From positions 1 through 9,922 of the forward strand of contig WAQS01000270.1 of the NCBI GenBank assembly GCA_015520115.1: a stretch of DNA of 9,922 nt. Reading direction: 5' to 3'. The stretch is from Ferroglobus sp. Its GTDB lineage: Archaea > Halobacteriota > Archaeoglobi > Archaeoglobales > Archaeoglobaceae. Below the pieces are notes generated by a model. The model was not told the DNA's origin, made no database searches, and worked only from the letters and a program-made list of their open reading frames with translations. The position numbers and the translations under genes are program-made. Positions 1 to 6,017 of this stretch are shown in pieces (position 1 is the stretch's first letter; each line of letters opens with the position of its first letter).

Positions 1-519
1 CTGTTTCATCGAAAGACTCCTGAGAATTTCCCCTATAACGTCTTCAACCCTCTCATCTTCCAAGGAGCGAAGATTCGTTATGCTCAAAACCTCCACCTCA
101 ATATCTTCGAGTTCCATGAGTTTGTTCAAAGTCTCGCTCAGCTTTTCCTTATCAACGAGAATTACCCAGTACTCGAATCCGTTTGATATGGAAATTCTCA
201 TAGGCATGAACTCAAGGGAGAAAACTTTTTCGTAGAAAGTTGTGTGGGGTGGAAATCTCGCATGTATGTCCGCTTCGAGATCGTTCTTTCCTATTACGTA
301 AACTTCGTGAGCGTATTCGCTGTAGTTCTCTATATCTTCGATGAACTCCTTTAGATCCTCGTAGCTTTCAGCGACAAGGTGGAAATTTGCTCTTACTTCA
401 TTCTCAAGCTTGAATAACCCGTTAGAAATCAAACATACGCGAGGGTGATCTTTAGTAGATTCGATACTCCAACAGTTGGGATGCCAGAGCTTGAGAATTA
501 CCTTTTTCAAACCCATCAT
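1..519 (-). CDS. HTH transcription regulator, bacterio-opsin-activator-like, C-terminus missing
   Basis: This frame is open from an ATG at 519 (a second ATG follows at 516) to the left edge, giving 173 residues without a stop. The beginning, KLWHPNCWSIE (residues 10-20), matches the H-P-x-C-W start typical of archaeal regulators that join an N-terminal sensor-like domain to a C-terminal HTH_10 domain. The last visible residues, LRSLSMKQ, look like the L-(S/T)-x-(R/K)-Q lead-in to that helix-turn-helix, so the DNA-binding part should lie just outside the window. A Shine-Dalgarno site AAGGTG at 532-527, 7 nt before the ATG, supports the start. The gene diverges from the radical SAM gene and may control it or itself; that is inference. 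The ligand or signal is unknown. The family call is from motif recognition, not a search. Confidence 0.72.
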   Translation of the reverse strand, partial: MMGLKKVILKLWHPNCWSIESTKDHPRVCLISNGLFKLENEVRANFHLVAESYEDLKEFIEDIENYSEYAHEVYVIGKNDLEADIHARFPPHTTFYEKVFSLEFMPMRISISNGFEYWVILVDKEKLSETLNKLMELEDIEVEVLSITNLRSLEDERVEDVIGEILRSLSMKQ

Positions 520-526
520 TTTAACG

Positions 527-532
527 CACCTT
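527..532 (-). promoter_or_regulatory. Shine-Dalgarno site of the HTH regulator
   Basis: AAGGTG on the minus strand is 7 nt before the ATG at 519. The regulator is the only visible first gene of a transcript in this window with a clear site; the others look leaderless. Confidence 0.55.
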
Positions 533-571
533 AATACTTACTCTGGCTTTTAATATTATTAATCATGTTTC

Positions 572-581
572 GACCATGGTC
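572..581. promoter_or_regulatory. Palindrome GACCATGGTC, candidate operator
   Basis: GACCATGGTC is a perfect 10-bp inverted repeat. It is flanked by GTTT (567-570) and AAAC (582-585), which extend the symmetry if one bulged C at 571 is allowed. It lies about where transcription of the radical SAM gene would begin, a usual place for an archaeal repressor site. The adjacent divergent HTH regulator is the obvious candidate to bind it, but nothing in the sequence proves this. Confidence 0.35.
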
Positions 582-620
582 AAACGATACCCTTTTTAGC
601 AATTGGCAAGATCGTTTTTT

Positions 621-1487
621 GTGATCTACGATTTGCCGCTTTTCAGACCACCGAGTGAAGCCAAAAGCGTAATCCTTCAAGCCACAATAGGCTGCTCCCA
701 CAATAAATGCACCTTCTGCGGATCTTACAAGATGAAAAAGTTCAGAGAGAAAAGTTTGGAGGAGATTCGAAGAGATTTGCTAATTTTAAAGGAATTTTAC
801 CCCGATGCAAGAAGGATGTTCATTGCAGACGGGAATGCTTTTTGCATTTCCACGGAAAAGCTTCTTAAGATCATTTCGATGGCGAAGAAAGCTTTCCCCA
901 AACTTGAAAGGATTTCGATATACGCAACGCCAATGGATGTTCTTGAGAAGAGTGACGAGGAGATTGCTGAACTCGCTAACAATGGTTTAAAGCTGATTTA
1001 CCTTGGAGTGGAATCTGGAGACGATGCGGTTTTAAAAGATGTTAAGAAAGGCGCGACGAGCAGAGAAATACTCAGAGCCGGAAGAAAGGCGATAGAAAAC
1101 GGAATGATGCTTTCGGTTACAGCCGTACTCGGACTCGGTGGGAGGAAAAGAAGCGAGGAGCATGCGATCAATACGGCGAAACTCCTAAACGAGATGAAAC
1201 CCCACTACACAGCCTTTTTAACACTGATCGTCGTCGAAGGTACTCCACTCCACAGAAAAGTTTTGAGAGGCGAGTTCGAGCTGTTGAACAAGAGAGAGCT
1301 GTTACTTGAGCTTAGGAGAATTGTGGAACAGCTCGAATACAAAACAGTCTTCAGAGCCAATCACGCTTCGAACTATCTCCCCCTGAAAGCGAACCTTCCC
1401 GAAGAGAAAGAAAAGTTGCTAAAACAGATAGATTTCGCTTTAGAGCATCCAGAGGTTCTTAAACCTGACTATCTGAGAGCTCTTTAA
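621..1487 (+). CDS. Radical SAM protein of unknown function (FRANHASNYLPLK family)
   Basis: This is a radical SAM iron-sulfur enzyme, expected to cleave S-adenosylmethionine to a 5'-deoxyadenosyl radical. The cluster motif is GCSHNKCTFC, a C-x4-C-x2-C arrangement rather than the textbook C-x3-C-x2-C. This wider form is known in one branch of Elp3/MiaB/NifB-like proteins. GVESGDD follows in the middle of the barrel, and FRANHASNYLPLK near the C-terminus is a strong family signature that I recognise from uncharacterised bacterial and archaeal homologues. The substrate is unknown. I prefer the GTG at 621, which gives the family-like start V-IYDLPLFRPPSEA. A TTG at 603 in the same frame, just after an in-frame stop at 597-599, would add six residues. 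Neither has a clear Shine-Dalgarno site. The 3' end overlaps the convergent flavodoxin gene. Confidence 0.88.
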   Translation: MIYDLPLFRPPSEAKSVILQATIGCSHNKCTFCGSYKMKKFREKSLEEIRRDLLILKEFYPDARRMFIADGNAFCISTEKLLKIISMAKKAFPKLERISIYATPMDVLEKSDEEIAELANNGLKLIYLGVESGDDAVLKDVKKGATSREILRAGRKAIENGMMLSVTAVLGLGGRKRSEEHAINTAKLLNEMKPHYTAFLTLIVVEGTPLHRKVLRGEFELLNKRELLLELRRIVEQLEYKTVFRANHASNYLPLKANLPEEKEKLLKQIDFALEHPEVLKPDYLRAL

Positions 1488-1886
1488 TTCGTCTCTTTTA
1501 ACGAGTTCCACAAGCTGAACTTTCGCTCCGAAACTTTCGAAGAGTTTCTCATAAAAATCGGCGTATTCCTTCTCTTTCCATCCAGCATAGGAGATGAACA
1601 GGAATACCTTTTTTCCCCTAAAAACGCCTTCTTTAAGAAGCTCCGTTATCGGAGGACAGTTGAAGGTCCACTTCGGGAAGCAAACAGCCACTCTGTAGTC
1701 CCTAATTCTAACATCTTTAACCGGAAATCCGAGCAAGGGAAAGAAGGACAAAGAAAGCCAGAAAATGTACGGAGGATTTAGAACCGGCTTAATTTCGATG
1801 AGCTTCGCTTTAACTTCTTCAGCGAGAGTTTTGGCAATTTTTTTCGAATTGCCAGTGAAGGAGAAGTAAAGTACGCTGCCACTCAT
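1440..1886 (-). CDS. Flavodoxin-family protein
   Basis: This 148-residue protein has the flavodoxin pattern. There is a first beta strand and FMN phosphate-binding loop, LYFSFTGNSKKIA (residues 6-18). A second loop, CFPKWTFNCPPI (69-80), corresponds to the strand-loop that usually packs against the flavin ring. A third strand follows (KKVFLFISYAGWKE, 92-105). It should be a soluble one- or two-electron carrier or an FMN-binding reductase partner. Residues 40-54 are unusually hydrophobic (YIFWLSLSFFPLLGF) and could touch a membrane or partner. The start at 1886 has no Shine-Dalgarno site and lies about 22 bp from a palindromic TATA-like element, so the message is probably leaderless. The last 15 codons lie on the opposite strand of the radical SAM gene's end. 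Pairing as electron donor to that enzyme is speculative. Confidence 0.82.
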   Translation of the reverse strand: MSGSVLYFSFTGNSKKIAKTLAEEVKAKLIEIKPVLNPPYIFWLSLSFFPLLGFPVKDVRIRDYRVAVCFPKWTFNCPPITELLKEGVFRGKKVFLFISYAGWKEKEYADFYEKLFESFGAKVQLVELVKRDELKSSQIVRFKNLWML

Positions 1887-1930
1887 CGAGCGAAAGTCGA
1901 ATAAAGATCTTTAAGTATTTTTCATTTGAT
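1887..1930. promoter_or_regulatory. Compact bidirectional promoter with palindromic TATA-like element
   Basis: Only 44 bp separate the two divergent start codons. TAAAGATCTTTA at 1902-1913 is a perfect 12-bp palindrome centred almost exactly in the spacer, about 22 bp from the flavodoxin ATG and about 23.5 bp from the ATG at 1931. This spacing fits a TATA-like element serving two leaderless transcripts. No Shine-Dalgarno site precedes either start. A second AT-rich run at 1909-1920 could serve as part of one core promoter. Confidence 0.5.
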
Positions 1931-2551
1931 ATGCTTTCGAAAAAAGCGATAGATGAGTTAATGCACGAAGTGGCTTTAAGAGTGCAGAAGTGGATAGAGT
2001 GGGATGCTGAGAGAGGTTTTTACCAAGCTAACATTCTTGAAAGAGACCTTTACGAGCACATCATTTATCCGAGAGTTCAGAACGCAAAATCCCAGCTTTT
2101 AAATGCTCTTCGCGAAAATCCGACTAACAGAAAGCTGATCGAACTCGTGGACAGAATCGGGAGATGGGAGGATTTGATAGAGAAGCTTTTCGTCGAATAC
2201 TACAAGATCTGCGCGGAAAAGGAGCTGGATGAAGCTGAGGAATATTCGATCCTCGACGGGAACTATGAAAGCGATGAGTTCTTACACAGCAATCTCATAA
2301 GCTATTTGCTGAAAACCGGGAACGTGAAAAAGCTGACGTCTCCAGCCATAGAGTACAAAGGCAAAGTACTCTTCATGCCCCTAACGTACATAGAAAGGAG
2401 ATTCGGCTTTCGAATCTACGAAGTCGAGAAAATTATAGAGGACATCCTCGCCGAAGAGGAGCTTCATAAAGTTCTCACGAAACTTTTCGGCGAGGAGGTG
2501 AGTAGGAAGTTCGATAACATAGCTGCTAAGCTGAGGAATGAAAAAGAATAA
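1931..2551 (+). CDS. Uncharacterised 206-residue protein
   Basis: I do not recognise this protein. It is predicted soluble: there is no signal peptide or membrane segment, one cysteine (residue 94), and many charged residues. Most of it should be alpha-helical. Residues 1-100 read as long amphipathic helices (for example RVQKWIEWDAERGFYQ, 18-33). A short more beta-like stretch, SPAIEYKGKVLFMPLTYIE (137-155), follows, and the last 45 residues are helical and acidic, then basic (IIEDILAEEEL ... KLRNEKE). Codon use and composition resemble the neighbours, so it is probably a genuine lineage gene rather than a recent arrival. The ATG start is supported by its position behind the compact bidirectional promoter. 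The next gene begins 23 bp downstream, which suggests co-transcription with the VIT-like membrane protein. Confidence 0.75.
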   Translation: MLSKKAIDELMHEVALRVQKWIEWDAERGFYQANILERDLYEHIIYPRVQNAKSQLLNALRENPTNRKLIELVDRIGRWEDLIEKLFVEYYKICAEKELDEAEEYSILDGNYESDEFLHSNLISYLLKTGNVKKLTSPAIEYKGKVLFMPLTYIERRFGFRIYEVEKIIEDILAEEELHKVLTKLFGEEVSRKFDNIAAKLRNEKE

Positions 2552-2574
2552 AAGAAGAATTTGCAACTCACTTT

Positions 2575-3111
2575 GTGGAGAGGCAGCTCGTTAGAGGCTT
2601 CATAGACGGCTCCCTTTCAACCCTTGGAGTTGTCATAGGAGCATCTGGGGCGGAAATATCGATTATAATAGCTGCCGGAATCGGTGGAGGAGTTGCTAAC
2701 GGTCTGTCCAACGTATTCGGAGCCTTCACAGCCGAGAGAATTGAAGAGGAAATGCAGATAATCAAGATAGAGAGAGCTATGCTTAAGAATTTAAAGGAAA
2801 CTGAAATCTACAAGAGTGTCAGGAGAAAAGTTTTGAAAAAAAGCCTCATTGACGGTGTTTCTACGATTTTCGGCAGCGTTATAGTTGTTCTACCCTTCTT
2901 CTTTGCGTTGATGTTGAACGCAAGTCCGTTCTTCGCAACCCTCGTTTCGATAGCCCTCACAACGGTGGCTCTTGGGCTGATAGGGCTATACCTGGGGAAG
3001 CTCTCAAAGGAAAATTTAGCCCTTTCATTTGCTAAGATGGCAGCCTTCGGAATAGTGACGGCTTTTCTTTCAATGCTCGTTGAGAAAGGTGTGCACTTCG
3101 CCCTCGGTTAA
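2575..3111 (+). CDS. VIT/CCC1-like integral membrane protein (TIGR00267-type)
   Basis: This 178-residue membrane protein resembles the small archaeal relatives of the CCC1/VIT1 iron and manganese transporters (TIGR00267 type). Residues 8-25 (RGFIDGSLSTLGVVIGAS) match the R-x-x-x-D-G-x-x-x-x-x-G signature of the first helix. About five hydrophobic segments are visible: near 14-33, 34-52, 97-116, 118-140 and 150-169. The stretch AERIEEEMQIIKIE (53-66), rich in glutamate, sits where VIT proteins have a cytosolic metal-binding region. A second copy of the signature, SLIDGVSTIFGS (90-101), indicates an internal duplication. A divalent-metal transport role is inferred from family and is not demonstrated. 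The start is GTG at 2575; an upstream in-frame stop at 2539 leaves no ATG alternative, and no good Shine-Dalgarno site is seen. Confidence 0.82.
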   Translation: MERQLVRGFIDGSLSTLGVVIGASGAEISIIIAAGIGGGVANGLSNVFGAFTAERIEEEMQIIKIERAMLKNLKETEIYKSVRRKVLKKSLIDGVSTIFGSVIVVLPFFFALMLNASPFFATLVSIALTTVALGLIGLYLGKLSKENLALSFAKMAAFGIVTAFLSMLVEKGVHFALG

Positions 3112-3120
3112 TTCGAATTA
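3109..3120. repeat. 12-bp perfect palindrome TAATTCGAATTA
   Basis: The palindrome begins on the TAA stop codon of the VIT-like gene and ends 52 bp before the likely cobT start. Shortly after it lie a further AT-rich stretch (3117-3131, ATTACGTATGTATTA) and AAACGTTT (3139-3146). It could be a protein-binding site or part of a cobT promoter. It is too short and AT-rich to be a convincing terminator. Confidence 0.3.
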
Positions 3121-3172
3121 CGTATGTATTACAAACGCAAACGTTTTTCCCCACTCAATCCTTCAACCTCCC
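3112..3172 (+). promoter_or_regulatory. Possible cobT promoter and leader
   Basis: This 61-bp gap is the longest inside the plus-strand run. The stretch 3117-3131 is the best TATA-like candidate and would put the transcription start near 3150. The remaining leader is pyrimidine-rich and lacks a Shine-Dalgarno site ahead of the ATG at 3173. No cobalamin riboswitch could fit in this space. Read-through from the VIT-like gene is equally possible. Confidence 0.25.
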
Positions 3173-4189
3173 ATGTACGAGGTTTTGAAGGGAAAAGACT
3201 TCACGGATCTGTTAAAAGGAAATGTCAGCTTCGTTTTGTGCATAGGAAACACGAAGACAGCGGAAATTCCGGGAATCACGGTGGCTGGAGCAAATCCGGA
3301 TTTGATAAAGTTCACCCCACCGGCTGATGCGGAGCTCTTGTACTACGGAAAATGCAAAAGTATTCCCTTCCCTCCAGCTACACCAGACGGAAAGCCAACT
3401 CCAGCTTTAATCACCTACACAGCCCTCAGACTCGTCAAACCGCAGCTCTTCGTTGTCGATTCGGGGCTAATGATCAAACCGAAAATTCCCTACGTGTCTA
3501 TAAACGCTCCGGTTGGAGAAAACATATACGAAAGAGACGCTATGAGCATTGAAAGTGTTGAGGAGGCTTTCGATTACGCCAAAATTTTCGGTAAGGAAGT
3601 TTCTAAGAATTCCGACTGTTTGATGATTGCGGAAAGTATTCCTGCAGGAACAACAACTGCCGGAGCTGTTTTAAAAGTTCTCGGAAAAGAGCCGAAGGTT
3701 TCGTCAAGCATGCCGGAAAATCCCGTTGAGATAAAGATGAAGGTTATCGAGAAAGCAGCGAGCAGAGTAAATTCGGAAGACCCCCTCGAAATAATTGCTA
3801 AGGTTGGAGATCCAGTGATGATCGGAGTTTTAGGAGTGGCTTTAGGCAGCGAAAAACCAGTTGTTTTAGCCGGTGGAACTCAGATGGCAGCCATAGCGAA
3901 CCTCATCAAGCTCTTCGAAGAGAAATTCGAGGTGAACATAGCCACCACGAAATACATAGCTAAGGACAGAACAGCCGACATAGTCGGCATTACTCCAGAA
4001 GACGCGAATGTTGTGGCTGTAGATCCCCTACTCAAAAATTCGAGCAAGGAAGGATTGAGAGCTTACGAAGAAGGTTTTGTTAAGGAAGGAGTTGGAATGG
4101 GTGGAGCGACGCTTTTAGCTTACGTGAAGGGCTACAAAGATGCGTTTTTGAGGAAAGTCGAAAAAGACTACGAAAAAATAGTGGGTTAG
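3173..4189 (+). CDS. cobT: Nicotinate mononucleotide-dependent phosphoribosyltransferase, archaeal CobT
   Basis: Archaeal CobT-type enzymes move phosphoribose from nicotinate mononucleotide to a lower-ligand base, giving the alpha-ribotide used to finish cobamides. Visible support: GNTKTAEIPGITVAGA (25-40), the glycine/threonine-rich ESIPAGTTTAGAV (154-166), LAGGTQM (232-238), and near the C-terminus EGVGMGGATLLA (305-316), which holds the position of the catalytic glutamate of bacterial CobT (by motif comparison). The product is 338 residues, normal for the archaeal family. I chose ATG 3173 because MYEVLKG is the family-like N-terminus; the frame stays open upstream to a TTG at 3080, but that part overlaps the VIT-like gene and looks non-coding. 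Its stop overlaps the fae stop by 4 bp. The link to corrinoid-dependent methyl transfer fits the neighbourhood. Confidence 0.9.
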   Translation: MYEVLKGKDFTDLLKGNVSFVLCIGNTKTAEIPGITVAGANPDLIKFTPPADAELLYYGKCKSIPFPPATPDGKPTPALITYTALRLVKPQLFVVDSGLMIKPKIPYVSINAPVGENIYERDAMSIESVEEAFDYAKIFGKEVSKNSDCLMIAESIPAGTTTAGAVLKVLGKEPKVSSSMPENPVEIKMKVIEKAASRVNSEDPLEIIAKVGDPVMIGVLGVALGSEKPVVLAGGTQMAAIANLIKLFEEKFEVNIATTKYIAKDRTADIVGITPEDANVVAVDPLLKNSSKEGLRAYEEGFVKEGVGMGGATLLAYVKGYKDAFLRKVEKDYEKIVG

Positions 4190-4689
4190 GCAAACGGATG
4201 CTTCGCTTCCTTCCTCTTTTCTTCCACTTCTTCAGGAGTGGGCAGATTCTTCACAGCTCTTTCTATAGCCAGCTTCGTGGCTTGGTAGTTGTACTCGTAG
4301 ATCTTCTTTTTATCCTCAGCTGCCGGATGGATGAAGACGTTGGCAACGATGCACCACTTGTCTATTTTGTCCTTTGGAATTATTCCCTCCTTCACTGCAT
4401 CAGCCACGGCATCAGCAACAGCTTTTTGTGCGGGTCCGAAGATAAGTTCGCCCTGCTTCATGTTCTTTATCGTCACGGTCGGAACTATTACTGTTGGCGG
4501 CTTAACAGCCAAGTTCGGAGCTATTATAGCCGTAAGACCCCCGTGTCCTTGAGATGGGGCTCCTAAAGCCATCGCAAAAGCTATTCCAACCGGCCCGTCT
4601 CTCCTACCTATCAAAATATCTACGTGAGCAACCTCGTTTCCCTCTCCAACTAACGCTTCGCCTGTCATTAAAACGTCGTGGTGGGTCAT
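4186..4689 (-). CDS. fae: Formaldehyde-activating enzyme
   Basis: Fae catalyses the condensation of formaldehyde with tetrahydromethanopterin to methylene-tetrahydromethanopterin in the cytoplasm. At 167 residues this is the usual single-domain length, not fused to a hexulose-phosphate synthase domain as in some archaea. The family signature is plain: GEALVGEGNEVAHVDILIG (10-28), with His22 matching the catalytic histidine of characterised Fae. Further family stretches are GPVGIAFAMALGAPSQGHG (32-50), then PNLAVKPPTVIVPTVTIKN (58-76) and the FGPAQKAVADAVAD helix (84-97). The start at 4689 has no Shine-Dalgarno site but has its own promoter upstream, so translation is probably leaderless. It shares 4 bp with the end of cobT, tail to tail, and lies directly downstream of glyA, whose product makes the same methylene carrier from serine. 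Confidence 0.95.
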   Translation of the reverse strand: MTHHDVLMTGEALVGEGNEVAHVDILIGRRDGPVGIAFAMALGAPSQGHGGLTAIIAPNLAVKPPTVIVPTVTIKNMKQGELIFGPAQKAVADAVADAVKEGIIPKDKIDKWCIVANVFIHPAAEDKKKIYEYNYQATKLAIERAVKNLPTPEEVEEKRKEAKHPFA

Positions 4690-4737
4690 ATCTAAATATT
4701 AAAAATTCTCTCTTTGATATAATTTTCTGTGGAGTGG
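4690..4737 (-). promoter_or_regulatory. fae promoter, probably leaderless
   Basis: Read on the minus strand, AAATTATATCAAAG (about 4724-4711) gives a TATA-like box centred about 28 bp before the fae ATG, which places transcription start at or next to the start codon. A second AT-rich run (TTTTTAATATTTAG) lies closer. No stem-loop with a T-run is evident after glyA, so some glyA transcripts could continue into fae. Confidence 0.45.
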
Positions 4738-6000
4738 TTAAATTCTCAAAAACTCGTAAGCCTCGTGCTCTTCAAAAGTGTACTTTACTTTACTGAATTC
4801 CCTCTTTAAAGAGATAACATCTTCTCTCACACTTTCGACGCTTCTCCTGTCCAAGATTACATCGGCTATCAGCTTAGCTATAACGTCCATCTCATCTTCC
4901 TTCATACCAAGCCTCGTGACCTCCTGAACTCCGATTCTTATTCCCGAGGGATTTTCGGTATCTTTAATCGAGTCCCAAGGTAGTAGGTTTTTGTTCAGAA
5001 CTATGTTGGCTCTTTCAAGCTTCTTAGCGATTTTTGCTCCCCCTCCTTGTTTTTTAACATCCACAGCCACTTGGTGCGATTCGGTAAAGCCGAGATCTTC
5101 TCCTAAAACCTTTAAACCCTCTTCAGCCAATTTCTCCGCAAGCCTTTTCGCATTTTTGACAGTCTGCTCAGCATAATCTTTCCCGAACTCTTTGAATTCC
5201 AACGCAGCGACAACCAATCCGGCTAAGGTATTTAAATGGTGATTGCTCACGACTCCGGGAAAAACGGCTCTATCAACTTTCTCTGCCAACTCCTCTCTGC
5301 AAGCGATTATGGCTCTCTGCGGACCAAAAAACGTTTTGTGAGTAGATGCCGTTAAAACATCAGCTCCCTCCTCTATCGGACTTTGGAACTTGCCTCCCGC
5401 TATAAGCCCAAGAACGTGGCTTCCGTCGTACATGACTTTTGCGTTAATTTCAGCAGCGATTTCCGAAATCTCTTTGACCGGATGCGGAAACAGGAAAAGG
5501 CTTCCACCTAACACGAAAAGTTTCGGTTTCTCTTTCTCCGCAAGCTTTTTAGTTTCGTCAACGTCTATGTTCATCCTTTCAGCGTCAAAAGGGTAATGTA
5601 CTATCTGCAAACCCCTCAAGCCTGCGGCAGAATACTTTTCGTGACTTATGTGACCTCCAGAGGGGATTGAGAGGGCGAATATCTTGTCTCCCGGATTTGT
5701 TAGAGCAAAAAACCCCGCCATGTTGGCTACAACGCCACTTATCGGCTGAACGTTAACGTGAGGAGCCTTAACGAGATCTTTCATAAGACTTACAGCCATG
5801 AGTTCGATCTCATCCACGAAGCTGCAACCCTCGTAAAACCTCTCCCCTATCTTTCCTTCAGCATACCTATGCCCGAGGTCGCTGATGTAGCAGTTTCTAA
5901 CAAACTTGCTTGTTATGTTCTCACTCGCAATTAGCGGAAGGGAATTTTTGTAAAATTCCGTGTGTCTTCTTATGACCTCGTAAAGTTCTTCGATACTCAT
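4738..6000 (-). CDS. glyA: Serine hydroxymethyltransferase, archaeal tetrahydromethanopterin type
   Basis: GlyA interconverts serine and glycine while passing a one-carbon unit to the folate analogue, here expected to be tetrahydromethanopterin. It is a cytoplasmic pyridoxal-phosphate enzyme of fold type I. Visible marks: LPLIASEN (21-28), GHRYAEGKIGERFYEGC (43-59), NVQPISGVVAN (83-93), the cofactor-binding MYDGSHVLGLIAGG (190-203), and the Schiff-base lysine in STHKTFFGPQ (219-228, Lys222). The NVQPISG and THKTFFGPQ versions differ from the bacterial NVQPHSG and THKTLRGPR and are as I expect for archaea. The 420-residue length is normal. The ATG at 6000 follows GGTGTGAGGT, giving a GGTG site 6 nt away, and lies 17 bp after the Nudix stop, so it is likely the last gene of the long minus-strand operon. 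Confidence 0.97.
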   Translation of the reverse strand: MSIEELYEVIRRHTEFYKNSLPLIASENITSKFVRNCYISDLGHRYAEGKIGERFYEGCSFVDEIELMAVSLMKDLVKAPHVNVQPISGVVANMAGFFALTNPGDKIFALSIPSGGHISHEKYSAAGLRGLQIVHYPFDAERMNIDVDETKKLAEKEKPKLFVLGGSLFLFPHPVKEISEIAAEINAKVMYDGSHVLGLIAGGKFQSPIEEGADVLTASTHKTFFGPQRAIIACREELAEKVDRAVFPGVVSNHHLNTLAGLVVAALEFKEFGKDYAEQTVKNAKRLAEKLAEEGLKVLGEDLGFTESHQVAVDVKKQGGGAKIAKKLERANIVLNKNLLPWDSIKDTENPSGIRIGVQEVTRLGMKEDEMDVIAKLIADVILDRRSVESVREDVISLKREFSKVKYTFEEHEAYEFLRI

Positions 6001-6006
6001 ACCTCA

Positions 6007-6010
6007 CACC
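6007..6010 (-). promoter_or_regulatory. Shine-Dalgarno site of glyA
   Basis: GGTG on the minus strand lies 6 nt before the glyA ATG, within the 17-bp gap after the Nudix gene. A second GAGGT abuts the ATG, but that spacing is too short to be used. Confidence 0.6.
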
Positions 6011-6017
6011 CGTGAAG

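Larger units (their letters stand above)
520..620. promoter_or_regulatory. Divergent promoter region between the HTH regulator and the radical SAM gene
   Basis: The spacer contains an AT-rich core at about 547-563 (CTTTTAATATTATTAATC) that reads as a TATA-like box in either direction. For the plus strand, a start of transcription about 25 bp downstream would fall near 580. For the minus strand it would fall just ahead of the AAGGTG site at 527-532. A perfect 10-bp palindrome sits at 572-581. No Shine-Dalgarno site is visible ahead of the radical SAM start. Promoter positions are inferred from composition and spacing only. Confidence 0.45.

Noticed and set aside
520..602. Cobalamin riboswitch or small RNA in the left spacer
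   Set aside because: It is too short and AT-rich, with no conserved B12-box-like element or long stem. Promoter function explains it better.
2555..2574. TTG at 2561 as an alternative start of the VIT-like gene
   Set aside because: It is not in the same frame as GTG 2575. The correct frame has a stop at 2539 and no other standard start codon.
3080..3172. Upstream extension of cobT to a TTG at 3080
   Set aside because: It overlaps the VIT-like gene by 32 bp, its 31 residues do not look like a CobT N-terminus, and ATG 3173 begins the family-like MYEVLKG.
4198..4566. Open frame of 122 codons opposite fae
   Set aside because: It is a shadow of the well-supported fae gene with an implausible cysteine- and leucine-rich composition.
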